Shown: piece by piece, positions 16,252 through 25,247 of the stretch
Numbering within the stretch: the stretch's first letter is position 1
How the letters are laid out: every line of letters starts with the position of its first letter
Assembly: GCA_050180235.1 (NCBI GenBank)
Contig: JBFXEJ010000007.1
Location: 1 to 64,000 of the forward strand
From: JAABRU01 sp050180235
GTDB lineage: Bacteria; Desulfobacterota; Desulfobacteria; Desulfobacterales; Desulfococcaceae
Length of the DNA stretch: 64,000 nt
Direction of reading: 5' to 3'
The notes under the pieces: model-generated
What the model saw: only the letters and a program-made list of their open reading frames with translations
What the model was told of the DNA's origin: nothing
The model's database searches: none
Translations under genes and position numbers: made by a program

Positions 16252-19200
16252 TCATTTTTTGAATCCGAAGAAATTCTGGATTTTGTTGAATATCTGCGCA
16301 GCAATGGTGGCTTTGTCAAAGTCCTTTGCATCCCCGGTCTGCTTTTTTGCCTCGGTTGCCATTTTCCGTTCTGTAAGAATATCGCTCATTCTTCGGGAAA
16401 TTCTGGATTCCCGCTCAATCAGAGGGGCAATATCCTCTTTGGTAACTTCATAGAGCCAGGTTTCTGTAACCGAAATAATGGTGGCTGTCCGGCTTTCACC
16501 GGTCAGCAGACCCATTTCCCCGAAAACATTTCCCGCTCCCATCCGTGCAACTTCCACGGCTTTGGCCTGATTGTCAAACTTCACCCGCACAGCCACAACC
16601 CCTTCTTCAATAACAAACAGGGAACTGCCGGAATCCCCCTGGCGGACAATGCTCTCGCCCGGAAAGAAATGATGCCGTTTCATGCGTTTGCTCAGCCAGT
16701 GCTTTGCATCATCCGGGAAGGGATCAAAAAGCCAGATCTCTTCCAGAAGTGCAAGGGCCTTGTCCGGAACCGGTTTTTTGCGTTTTACGCCTTCCACCAC
16801 CATGTGCGTTTCCTGACGGTCAATGACATGGCGGATACCGGCCTGGCGCAGATGGGTCCAGATATTGGCCCAGATGGCTTCGTTATATGCAAATTTTTTC
16901 CCGTAATCCCGAACATAAACAGAAACCAGATAGTTGGCGGCCCAGGATTTGCTCTGACCGGTCATGCCTGCTGTCAGTCCCAGGAAACGGGTTGATGGAA
17001 GCGGATCCCTTTCCACGCCCTCAGTGGAAAGAGCTGCGTCCAGCAGAATCTTTTTAACACGTTCAGGCGGATGAACCGGATCAATATGTACTGTGAAATA
17101 CTGGTAAAACCTGTCATCCGGGTAACTGAAGTTTTCAATGACCGATTCCGAGGCATGGCTGTTGGAAATGCAGAGAATGGTGTCATCCCGTGTTTTGATG
17201 CGTGTGGTGCGCCAGTTGATGTCAATGACCTTTCCTTCCTTGAATTCATTGATCTTGACCCAGTCCCCGACCCGGAAAGGCCGTTCCACATTTATGGCAA
17301 TGCCGGAAAAGATATTGGAAATATTGACCTGAAGAGCAAGACCCAGGATCATGGCGGCCACACCGGTGCTGGCCAGCAGACTGGTAAGCGGGTGATTGAA
17401 GACAAAGGCCACAATGCCAAAGACGGCCAGCACATAAATAATTATGGACAGCGCATTCTTGACCACATGTGGAACCTTGCGCCCTGTTTTTTCCTCCAGA
17501 GGATCCCAGATAAATTTTCTTGCGCCTTTGCTTAAAAAATACGCGGGAATCAGCCACCACAGGATATTGAGCATCAGCATGACCGGATCAAGATAATAAG
17601 TGCTGCCCAGCCGGTTGATGGCAAAATACTCTCCGGACATAAGCAGGAAAAAGGCAGTGATAAAATGAAAAAACCAAAGGGTTTTTACAAAGGGGCCAAA
17701 CTTCCGGGTTTTTCCCATCATGGGGATCAGGAGAAAAAACAGGATGCTCAGTGCAAACATATACCCCACCCATTTTTTGGGAATCATATTGCGGAGGATG
17801 AGTTTGTCCGGAACAATGCGCATGCCCACATTGAAACGGGAATAACTGACTGTGCTGCCGATGATATTCAGATATTCCGGATTTCCCTTTGAGATTTCCT
17901 CAACCGTGTCCTGAAAAAAGGAAACCTGACTCATTTTCCAGTTATAGGCCGGACTGAGTACCTGGGCATTGTGCATTTTTTCCAGAATATCGCGTTCGTC
18001 ATTGATTTCGCCCATGCCCATGACATCCTTGACATAGATGAGATTGTTCCGATCCAGTTCCGGATGGCGGAAACTGATGCCCACAATATGCTCTCCGTAG
18101 GCTGACTGACCCGGAATGAAATCCATGCGGAAGCGTCCCCTTACCCGGTACAGATAGTAATGGAGATTGTCCGGTGTCACTTTTTCCCGGATCAGTTCGA
18201 TATTTACGCCAGGGGATGTCTTTTTTTCTTTTCCGATCTGCGTTTCTTTTTCACCGGGAAGGGGTTCAACAGCATTGAGAAACATCCACTGATTGAGTTC
18301 CGCTGCGCCCTGAAAGCGGAACCAGAGGAAAAAATCCAGGGTGCAGCTAAGATCTGTGAAATCCATATCCCGGATTTCATTCATTTCCACTCCGGTATAA
18401 ATCACATTGATCCGGTACATATAGTATCCGTCAAACTCAATCGCGCGATCCTTTTCCCGGCTGCTCTCCAGATATGCCTGAACAGCCGGATTTGTTACGG
18501 CCTTGAACTGGGTCAGGGCTGAAACAATGGTCCGGTTTTTATAAACACCTATGAGCACCGGTTTCTGGGCATCCCCTTTCTGATCAAAATAATTGAACCC
18601 TGTCACGCCTTCCACAGCCTCATCCACAGAAGTCATTTTTGCAAGAAAATTCCGAATTTTGCGCCGGTCTTCCGCCAGGGATGCGGATGAATTTCCCAAA
18701 GTGATGTTTTTCAGGGCATGGACAATCACCAGCGCCGAGTCATATGCAAAGGCCGCATGCCATCCGGGCAGTTCCCCGTATTTTTTCCAGTACCGGTCTT
18801 TGAAATCCTGGCCTTTTTCATTGCTTGTGTCAAAAATGAGCGGTGTGGTGACATACATGCCGTTGGTATAATAACCCGGATTCCGTTTTTCCTTTGGAAA
18901 CGCGTCAAAGCCTTTCTGAAAAGCCTCTGAGGCAAACGCATCCGGACCCATGAGAGGGTTGATCACCAGCGCGTCCTTCATAGTACGGAGAATGCTGATG
19001 CCCGGGCCTGCATGGGTGGAAACAAAAATCACGCCTGCGTCCTTTTCTTTGGATTTCAGATCATATACAATCTGTTTCAGGGTATCTTCCAGCAGCCGGT
19101 CATTGGCGTCAAATGACCATTTGTATTTGATTTCAGTTCCCAGTTCTTTGGAGGTCTGCTCAAACACATCAGCCAGATAACGTCCGTAATCATCATTTTC

Positions 19201-19731
19201 AAAAATAATGCTGGCCGTGGATTTGCCAAACACCATCTGCGCGTAGTGTGCAAGAAAACGGCCCTGGGCTCTGTCATTGAATGAAGTGCGGAAATACCAG
19301 GGATTGTTTTCCGTTACCTTGATATTGGTGGAAGCCGGGCTGATGGCCGCTATGCCCTGGGTCTTGTAAATTTCCCCTGCCTGTATGGAGCAACTGCTGT
19401 AATGATGGCCGATGACCGCTACGGCCTGTCCGGGTGCAATTTTCTGCTCAGCCACATCCCTGGCCAGTTCCGGAGTGTTATGATCATCATACACATCCAG
19501 TTCTATCTTCCTGCCGCTGATTCCGCCCTGACGGTTCACCTCATCCAGATACAGTTTTACGCCCTGATAAAAGGATTTGCCCACAGACTGGTTCGGCCCG
19601 GTCATAGGCCCGGCCAGCGCAATATGAATGCTCTTATCCTCACTTTTGAAAAAATTTTTGCATCCCTGCACCGTGAAAAAAGAAACAAGCAAAAGACTGA
19701 AAATAATGTATCCAACTGTTTTTTTGCACAT
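16252..19731 (-). CDS. LIVBP / ligand-gated-channel-like ectodomain / MscS pore / cNMP-binding fusion protein
   Basis: An 1159-residue candidate ligand-gated channel. Residues 1-24 are a lipoprotein signal (FFTVQGC, Cys24). Residues 34-420 are a Peripla_BP_6 amino acid-binding domain (HIALAGPMTGPNQSVG; HHYSSC ligand loop). Residues 435-650 resemble a pentameric ligand-gated channel ectodomain: VEMNEIRDMDFTD, FFLWFRFQG, YRVRGRFRMDF, then YSRFNVGMRIVPDK just before the first helix; this part is inferred by pattern only. Hydrophobic helices follow near 654-672, 684-703, 716-734 and 758-779, then the MscS pore helix and beta domain (781-890: ILGLALQVNISNIFSGI, ERPFRVGDWVKI). Residues 1005-1105 are a cyclic-nucleotide-binding domain with the phosphate cassette FGEMGLLTGESRTATI. 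A GGGCAGG precedes the ATG. Stands alone on its strand. Known MscS-CNMP proteins lack the two outer domains. Confidence 0.85.
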   Translation of the reverse strand: MCKKTVGYIIFSLLLVSFFTVQGCKNFFKSEDKSIHIALAGPMTGPNQSVGKSFYQGVKLYLDEVNRQGGISGRKIELDVYDDHNTPELARDVAEQKIAPGQAVAVIGHHYSSCSIQAGEIYKTQGIAAISPASTNIKVTENNPWYFRTSFNDRAQGRFLAHYAQMVFGKSTASIIFENDDYGRYLADVFEQTSKELGTEIKYKWSFDANDRLLEDTLKQIVYDLKSKEKDAGVIFVSTHAGPGISILRTMKDALVINPLMGPDAFASEAFQKGFDAFPKEKRNPGYYTNGMYVTTPLIFDTSNEKGQDFKDRYWKKYGELPGWHAAFAYDSALVIVHALKNITLGNSSASLAEDRRKIRNFLAKMTSVDEAVEGVTGFNYFDQKGDAQKPVLIGVYKNRTIVSALTQFKAVTNPAVQAYLESSREKDRAIEFDGYYMYRINVIYTGVEMNEIRDMDFTDLSCTLDFFLWFRFQGAAELNQWMFLNAVEPLPGEKETQIGKEKKTSPGVNIELIREKVTPDNLHYYLYRVRGRFRMDFIPGQSAYGEHIVGISFRHPELDRNNLIYVKDVMGMGEINDERDILEKMHNAQVLSPAYNWKMSQVSFFQDTVEEISKGNPEYLNIIGSTVSYSRFNVGMRIVPDKLILRNMIPKKWVGYMFALSILFFLLIPMMGKTRKFGPFVKTLWFFHFITAFFLLMSGEYFAINRLGSTYYLDPVMLMLNILWWLIPAYFLSKGARKFIWDPLEEKTGRKVPHVVKNALSIIIYVLAVFGIVAFVFNHPLTSLLASTGVAAMILGLALQVNISNIFSGIAINVERPFRVGDWVKINEFKEGKVIDINWRTTRIKTRDDTILCISNSHASESVIENFSYPDDRFYQYFTVHIDPVHPPERVKKILLDAALSTEGVERDPLPSTRFLGLTAGMTGQSKSWAANYLVSVYVRDYGKKFAYNEAIWANIWTHLRQAGIRHVIDRQETHMVVEGVKRKKPVPDKALALLEEIWLFDPFPDDAKHWLSKRMKRHHFFPGESIVRQGDSGSSLFVIEEGVVAVRVKFDNQAKAVEVARMGAGNVFGEMGLLTGESRTATIISVTETWLYEVTKEDIAPLIERESRISRRMSDILTERKMATEAKKQTGDAKDFDKATIAAQIFNKIQNFFGFKK

Positions 19732-19997
19732 AATATCTTACCTGCCCTTATCTGGATAATGGGATTTTCGTTGATGGAAACCAAAAACTTTACTGCCGCT
19801 AAATATATCAGATACATCCAGACGTATCAAAAATCCAATGAGACAATTCCCGGCTGATTTAAGGAACCGTTTTCCCTGCCTGTCTGAAAAAATATATTTG
19901 CTTTTTTTGCATACAGAAGTCAATAAGATTTTCTGTAAGCAAAGAAAAGTCAATCCAAAAACCAGGGAAAAGGCTTCTGTGTATCTTCTGCATTCAA

Positions 19998-20196
19998 TTA
20001 TACCAATTCGCCATTGATTTTTTCAGAAAATCCCCTCCTGAGAGGGGCAGTGGTGTTTTTCATAAGGGTCTGTATCAAAATAATCTGTTATAAATCCTGA
20101 GGGGTTTCAAAACCTTCAGGGTTTCCGGACATGAAAATTGTACAGGTTATTTTTTTACAGACCCTAAGTATATTTTCAATGGAGAATCGGCATTAA
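19998..20196. repeat. Family A element interrupted by a 99-bp element with TAA target duplication
   Basis: The outer ends TACCAATTCGCCATTGA and CAATGGAGAATCGGCATTA belong to family A. At 20066-20164 it is split by an element with perfect GGGTCTGTA/TACAGACCC ends, flanked by TAA at 20063-20065 and 20165-20167. The uninterrupted counterpart is at 31018-31114. The outer right end supplies the TAA stop of the response-regulator gene. Confidence 0.85.
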
Positions 20197-20849
20197 GGAT
20201 CAATAAGTCTGTTCTGTATGGCAAAGCGGGAAATTTCGGCATTGTTGCGCAGATTGAGCTTTTTCAGGAGCCGGAACCGGTAGGTGTCTACGGTTTTGAT
20301 GCTGATACGGTACGCATCTGCGATTTCCCTGTTTGTATGCCCCATAGCCAGACGCCGCAGCACCTGCAGTTCTCTCCGGGAAAGGTAATCCGGCAGGGAT
20401 CGGTCATCAGCACCTCTGGCCATGCGCAGAGCAAGCATTTCCGCTATTTCCGGAGTAATGTAGCGGGAACCGGAGCAGACCCGGCGTATGGCATCCGTAA
20501 GCTGTTCAGGCGCGGATTTTTTGGTGATGTATCCCATAGCTCCGGCTTCAAAGGCACGGATCACATACTGCTCCTCCTCATACATGGTCAGTATAATCAC
20601 CCGTATGTCCGGATGCCGGGATTTGAGCTGCAGCAGCACTTCCAGCCCGTCCGCGCCCGGCATGGACACATCAACCACAGCCACATCCGGCAGTTTTTCC
20701 AATGCCTTGCGGATGGCCTCGTTTCCGTCTGCGGCTTCGGCTATCACTTCCATGTCCTCACTGTCTTCCACAATGCGGCGAAGACCGGCCCGCACAATGC
20801 TGTGATCATCCGCGAGCAGCACTCTGATTTTCCCTGATGTTTTACTCAT
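20193..20849 (-). CDS. NarL/LuxR-family response regulator
   Basis: A 218-residue two-domain regulator. The receiver (residues 8-125) has the acidic pair D14-D15, phosphoacceptor D60 in VVDVSMPGADG, the Thr in ILTMYEE and Lys in ITKKSAPEQL. The output domain (150-215) is a LuxR helix-turn-helix with LSRRELQVLRRLAMGHTNRE and KTVDTYRFRLLKKL. It overlaps the end of the sensor kinase gene by 8 bp, so the two form a cognate pair. Phosphorylation would promote DNA binding. Its stop codon is furnished by the adjoining repeat. Targets unknown. Confidence 0.93.
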   Translation of the reverse strand: MSKTSGKIRVLLADDHSIVRAGLRRIVEDSEDMEVIAEAADGNEAIRKALEKLPDVAVVDVSMPGADGLEVLLQLKSRHPDIRVIILTMYEEEQYVIRAFEAGAMGYITKKSAPEQLTDAIRRVCSGSRYITPEIAEMLALRMARGADDRSLPDYLSRRELQVLRRLAMGHTNREIADAYRISIKTVDTYRFRLLKKLNLRNNAEISRFAIQNRLIDP

Positions 20850-23292
20850 TGATTTTCATCCTGAAACAAACCTTTGTCCCCTGCCCCTTCACGGAGCGGA
20901 CTTCCACAGTGCCGCGCACCAGCATGGCCCGTTCTTTCATTCCTGCCACGCCCAGTCCTTTGACTTCCCCAAGTTTTGAAGTGTCAAAACCGGAACCGTT
21001 ATCTGCAACCGTGAGTGTCAGTATATCATTTTCCGCGTGCAAAGTGATATTCACCCGGTTTGCACCTGCATGACGGGCCACATTGGTCAGGCATTCCTGC
21101 GCGATCCTGTAGGCACTTGTGGCAATGCTGTCACTGAGTGCCGGAATCTGTGAATGCTCAAACAGACATGTGATTTCCGTGCGTTTTTCAAATTCCCCTG
21201 CAAACCATTCCAAGGCATCAACCAGACCGAGATTGTCCAGCACACCGGGCCGAAGCTGTACGGCCATCCTCCGCACTTCCTCAATGGTTTTGTCTGTGAG
21301 TTCGCACATACTCAATGCACGTTGTGCTGCTTTTGCATCTTTTTCTTTGAGATATTTTGACAGCCAGACCGCATCCATGTGCAAAGCAGTGAGAATCTGA
21401 CCCAGTTCATCATGCAGTTCCCTTGCTATCGCGGCCCGTTCCTTTTCCTGACCTGCAATTATGCTGCCGGAAAGCCGGCGAAGCTGCTCCTGTGCATTTT
21501 TCAGTTCTGTGATGTCCGTGGCTATTCCCCCTATCCCCCTGGCTTTTCCTGTCTGATCATAAATGGGGAATTTGACCGAAAGATAGGTGTGAATTCCATC
21601 CTCCTGCACAATATGTTCTTCGGTACGAAAGGAAAGCCCTTCCGCGATCACATCAGCATCATGCTGCTGAAGCTGCCGGGCAATGGATTCCGGGTGAATT
21701 TCATCATCCTTTTTTCCGCAGACCTCTCCGGATGTCACTCCAAACAGCTCTTCATACCGGGAGTTGATCAGCAGATACCGGCCTTCCCTGTTTTTGATAT
21801 ACACCACATTTGGTGTAAATCTGAGAATCCCGGCAATGACTTCTGTGCGTTTCTGCACTTCCATTTCCAGTTCTCCGGAATAGCGGCTGAGCTCCTCTTT
21901 TGCCTTTTTCAGAGCATCTTCAGCCCGGAGTCTTTCCGTAATATCAATGGAAACGGAAAGGGAGCGGATAATATTGCCCTCACCATCACGTTCACCAAAC
22001 GCGGAAAGCAGAACATCAATGGTTTCCCCGTTTTTCTTCACAAAGCAGTAGGGAACATCATTGATGCATCCTTTTTCATAAAATTCCGGAATCACATGAT
22101 TTTCAAGGTAAATCACTGAATCTTCGGTCATAAAATCTTTCAGACTGCGGCCTGTCACCTCACTGCGCTCATATCCCATTGTTTTCAGCCAGTTGTCACT
22201 CACACTTATCAGACAGGTCTCCCTGTTCACGGAATGGAGCATGGCCGGTGCATTGTGATAAATGGAGCGGTATCTTTCCTCACTTTCCCGAAGAGATTTT
22301 TCCGCTGCCCTGCGCCGCAGTATTTCCCTGCTGGCTTTCCGGTAAAGAACAAAAAGGGACAGTCCGATGAGAATGCAGACCACCAGAATAATTTCACCGG
22401 TAATCCGGCTCATGGGATCTGAAATTTTTTTGGAAATGGAATGGATATTCTGCAGATAGATAATCTGCCAGCCCGGATGCTCATCAAGTTCTGTCCGGCG
22501 TATCACATAGCGGTTTCCCTGTCCGTCAGCCGCGTGCATTCCGTCCTTTATCGTAAGATCAATCTGATTCCAAGGCCCTTCCCCAAACTGCATGGACTGG
22601 CTGATCATGTCCTTTTCCTCAGGTGAAAGCTCCCTGAGGCTTTGGCATATCCATTCCCCGCGGCTGGAAATGAAAATTATATCCATAGGATCTGTTACCA
22701 GAACAATCTCATCACTGCTGAGGGCAAATTCCCTTTCAATCAGATCAATGGAAATCTTTATCACAGCAACCCCTGCGGGAATACTGCCTGTTTCATCATA
22801 CACGGGATAACTGTAATACGCGCCCCGTCTGTCCGAAGTGACGCCCAGGGCCATGTAAACAAAGGCTTCCCCTCTTATGGATTTCTGAAAATAGGGACGG
22901 AAGGAATATATTTTTCCCACAAAACTGTCCGGATCATTGCGGTTGCTGGATGCCACAGTATAACCTTTATCATTGATAAGATAGCAGATATCCGCATCCA
23001 GAGTCTGCCGGAAATGATCCAGAACAGCGTTTGCCTCAGAAAGGATTTCAGGCAAAGGGGACGTTACGGCCTCCCTGATTTCCCTGAGTCCGGACATCAG
23101 ACGCACAGGCCCTGCATTTTGTGAGAGAACAAAGGCAAGATGCTTCCGGATGTTTTTCACACGGATATCTGCCTGCTGTTCTGCTTCTGTGAGCGCTGCC
23201 TTTTTAAGGGAATGATAATACAGCCACCCACCCGCGGAAGTGGAAAGAAATGCCAGAAAGGACAGGACAAAAAGGATGAGACGAAGTTTCAT
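20842..23292 (-). CDS. Cache-PAS-PAS sensor histidine kinase (HisKA_3 type)
   Basis: An 816-residue membrane kinase. TM1 (about 5-25) and TM2 (about 300-320) bracket a periplasmic double-Cache domain whose last strand region includes SDEIVLVTDPMDIIFISSRG. Two cytoplasmic PAS domains follow (about 345-460 and 475-600), each ending in a PAC-like segment (SLSVSIDITERLR, GIGGIATDITELK). The HisKA_3 box ERAAIARELHDELGQ carries the phosphorylated His, and the ATPase domain has VADNGSGFD and GLGVAGMKERA. This is the kinase class that pairs with NarL-type regulators, as found downstream. The upstream solute-binding protein, 87 bp away on the same strand, may present the ligand to the Cache domain (inference). 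Confidence 0.93.
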   Translation of the reverse strand: MKLRLILFVLSFLAFLSTSAGGWLYYHSLKKAALTEAEQQADIRVKNIRKHLAFVLSQNAGPVRLMSGLREIREAVTSPLPEILSEANAVLDHFRQTLDADICYLINDKGYTVASSNRNDPDSFVGKIYSFRPYFQKSIRGEAFVYMALGVTSDRRGAYYSYPVYDETGSIPAGVAVIKISIDLIEREFALSSDEIVLVTDPMDIIFISSRGEWICQSLRELSPEEKDMISQSMQFGEGPWNQIDLTIKDGMHAADGQGNRYVIRRTELDEHPGWQIIYLQNIHSISKKISDPMSRITGEIILVVCILIGLSLFVLYRKASREILRRRAAEKSLRESEERYRSIYHNAPAMLHSVNRETCLISVSDNWLKTMGYERSEVTGRSLKDFMTEDSVIYLENHVIPEFYEKGCINDVPYCFVKKNGETIDVLLSAFGERDGEGNIIRSLSVSIDITERLRAEDALKKAKEELSRYSGELEMEVQKRTEVIAGILRFTPNVVYIKNREGRYLLINSRYEELFGVTSGEVCGKKDDEIHPESIARQLQQHDADVIAEGLSFRTEEHIVQEDGIHTYLSVKFPIYDQTGKARGIGGIATDITELKNAQEQLRRLSGSIIAGQEKERAAIARELHDELGQILTALHMDAVWLSKYLKEKDAKAAQRALSMCELTDKTIEEVRRMAVQLRPGVLDNLGLVDALEWFAGEFEKRTEITCLFEHSQIPALSDSIATSAYRIAQECLTNVARHAGANRVNITLHAENDILTLTVADNGSGFDTSKLGEVKGLGVAGMKERAMLVRGTVEVRSVKGQGTKVCFRMKINE

Positions 23293-23379
23293 GACTGCAG
23301 AGTTTCCGCAGAGTCACACAGATTTTTTTTCTGTGCGAAATTCAGGTTAAAAAAATCAACTGTTTTGACCCACTGCCCA

Positions 23380-24195
23380 TTATTTCTCCCAGGTATCAGC
23401 CTGAAAAGGATAGCCCCATTTGTCAAAAATTTTTTTCAGTTCACCGGAAGCAAGCAGTTCGATAATCCTTGTGTCATATATTTTTACCAGTTTCTCTGAT
23501 TTGGGGGATTTTCTGCAGACCATGTATCCTTTGTCACCGCCAATGGTTTCCATGCGGTACAGATTCATATCAATAATCTTTTCTTTGATATAAGCATCTG
23601 CATCCGTATATGCTTCAAGATATGCGTCTGCCCGGTTTATTGCCAGCATACGCCATGCCGTGTCATAATCATCAATTTCACTCCAGTTGAATTTTATGCC
23701 ACTGAGATGACGGCTGTTGTTATAATTGTATCCCCGAATCCATATCAGATCCAGTCCGCTGAGTGATTGTGCCCCTTTCCACTCTTTTATCCGTTCCTTT
23801 TTGAAAACAGCGACCGTAAATTCTGTCAGCAGAGGATATTTGGGAGTGAGCATTTTCTCTGTCACATCTTCCCGGTACATGTCCAGAACAGCATCCGCAT
23901 TGCCGGAAAGCATTTCCTGCACTGCGCGCTTCCAGGGCATGATTTCAAATTTCATTTTTATTCCCCCAGGTTCATACACAGCCCGGATAATATCAAAAAA
24001 AAGACCGGTTCCGTCCTCATTTGTCTGCCCGTCCCATGCCGGGGTGGCAATGTTAATAGTCTCAGTTTTGCCTATTGTCTCAGTTTTGCCTGTTTCCAAT
24101 GCGTAAGCACTTACAGTAATGAAGACTGTCAAAAACAGAACCATTCCCTGTGTGAAAATAATTCCTGTTTTAGCCTTTGTTTCAGATGCTGTCAT
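23380..24195 (-). CDS. Family 3 extracellular solute-binding protein
   Basis: A 271-residue periplasmic binding protein of the SBP_bac_3 (amino acid-binding) family, with a cleavable signal peptide (residues 14-32, ending VSAYA) and a two-lobed domain opening INIATPAWDGQTNEDGTG. FDIIRAVYEPGGIKMKFE and MPWKRAVQEMLSGNADAV are family-typical strands. A short duplication, GKTETI twice, sits at the junction of signal and domain. No ABC permease is nearby; it lies directly upstream of the sensor kinase in the same direction, so it may serve signalling rather than uptake. Similar stand-alone proteins are frequent in Desulfobacterota. Confidence 0.85.
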   Translation of the reverse strand: MTASETKAKTGIIFTQGMVLFLTVFITVSAYALETGKTETIGKTETINIATPAWDGQTNEDGTGLFFDIIRAVYEPGGIKMKFEIMPWKRAVQEMLSGNADAVLDMYREDVTEKMLTPKYPLLTEFTVAVFKKERIKEWKGAQSLSGLDLIWIRGYNYNNSRHLSGIKFNWSEIDDYDTAWRMLAINRADAYLEAYTDADAYIKEKIIDMNLYRMETIGGDKGYMVCRKSPKSEKLVKIYDTRIIELLASGELKKIFDKWGYPFQADTWEK

Positions 24196-24277
24196 ATCAT
24201 TCTCCTTTCTCTGTCGGTTAAAAATTTATGATTTTTATTGGGAAACAGGCAGTTCTGTCTGTTCCGCAATTTTTTTT

Positions 24278-24865
24278 TCAACGTGTTGCTTTCACATCCG
24301 TATCCCAGTGATCAGGCCTGCGGACAATTCCCTGTTCAATGATGTTTTCCCCGTAATTTCCGTAGCATTCCAGCACACCGAGAAATATCTGCTCCAAATG
24401 GGTCAGATATTCATTAATATATTCAAATATCCCTTCCAGTTTGTCAGATTCCCTGCTGCTGCGCAGATCGATCAGCCATTTTCCTTTGTACGAAAGTCTG
24501 TTTTTCTGAATAGGCCGGTTGACTCTTTTTTTGGGCATGAGAAAGAGATCCAGCACAGTGAACAGATGATATTTTTCTGAAATATTGTTGCGGATGATAA
24601 TACCGGATCTGGGCGCAAAGGCCAGAATTTTCCGCGCTGCCAGATCATCTATGATAAAAAAATGCTCCTCCGGAATATCTGTCTGCCAGTGCTGCATATT
24701 ATACATCTGCCGCTTTTCCTTTACATCAAAATAAAAGCGTTTTGTGCTTTTTGCCGGATCAGGAATGGAAAAATCCGGATAGCGGAAGGAATCAGAACGA
24801 TCATGAAAGGCGATATGGTTTGTGCTGAAAAACCGTTTGAGTTCCTGTTCAAAGGATTCTGTCAT
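24278..24865 (-). CDS. Hypothetical protein with possible PD-(D/E)XK fold
   Basis: A 195-residue soluble protein not assignable to a named family by eye. YPDFSIPDP followed by RFYFDVKEKRQ gives the PD...(D/E)xK pattern of restriction-like nucleases, with Asp in place of the usual Glu. The remainder (HFFIIDDLAARKIL, KGKWLIDLRSS) looks like an alpha/beta domain. AAAGGAC lies just upstream of the ATG at 24865. It is 82 bp upstream of the solute-binding protein gene in the same direction. Nuclease function is tentative. Confidence 0.55.
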   Translation of the reverse strand: MTESFEQELKRFFSTNHIAFHDRSDSFRYPDFSIPDPAKSTKRFYFDVKEKRQMYNMQHWQTDIPEEHFFIIDDLAARKILAFAPRSGIIIRNNISEKYHLFTVLDLFLMPKKRVNRPIQKNRLSYKGKWLIDLRSSRESDKLEGIFEYINEYLTHLEQIFLGVLECYGNYGENIIEQGIVRRPDHWDTDVKATR

Positions 24866-25008
24866 TGTCCTTTCCGCAATTATATACCATTATTTGAAAC
24901 ATTTGCAGAGGTTCAGATTCAGATCTGAATTCCGCACAGAAAAACTCTGTGTGACTCTGCGGTTAAAATCTGCCCCGCAGAAGTATAAAAATGTTTTAAG
25001 TATCGGTA

Positions 25009-25179
25009 TAGTTCTTTTAACAACTTTTGTCCTCTGCAAACCGGATGGAGGAGTGCAAAAATTAAGCGGAGCGGTTTTTTGCACCTGCAAACCGGATGGA
25101 GGAGTGCAAAAATTAAGCGGAGCGGTTTTTTGCACCTGCATATGCTGTTCATAAAGAACAAAAGTTAATGAAAATATTA
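25009..25179. repeat. TA-flanked element with two tandem 51-bp hairpin units
   Basis: Ends TAGTTCTTTTAACAACTTTT and AAAAGTTAATGAAAATATTA are inverted and flanked by TA, matching the insert at 14535-14638. The interior is duplicated exactly: 25034-25084 and 25085-25135, each carrying GGAGGAGTGCAAAAATTAAG and a GCGGTTTTTTGCAC arm. The spacer 24866-25247 has no gene. Confidence 0.85.
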
Positions 25180-25247
25180 TAATTCTGCTATTGTCACAGC
25201 AGACACATAAAATTTGGGAATACTATTCCGACTATCCGAATTCAGGT

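Noticed and set aside
24890..25161. Short minus-strand frames reading QKTAPLNFCTPP repeatedly
   Set aside because: They are translations of the repeated GCAAAAATTAAGCGG hairpin; the same peptide appears wherever the repeat occurs and there is no conserved gene.
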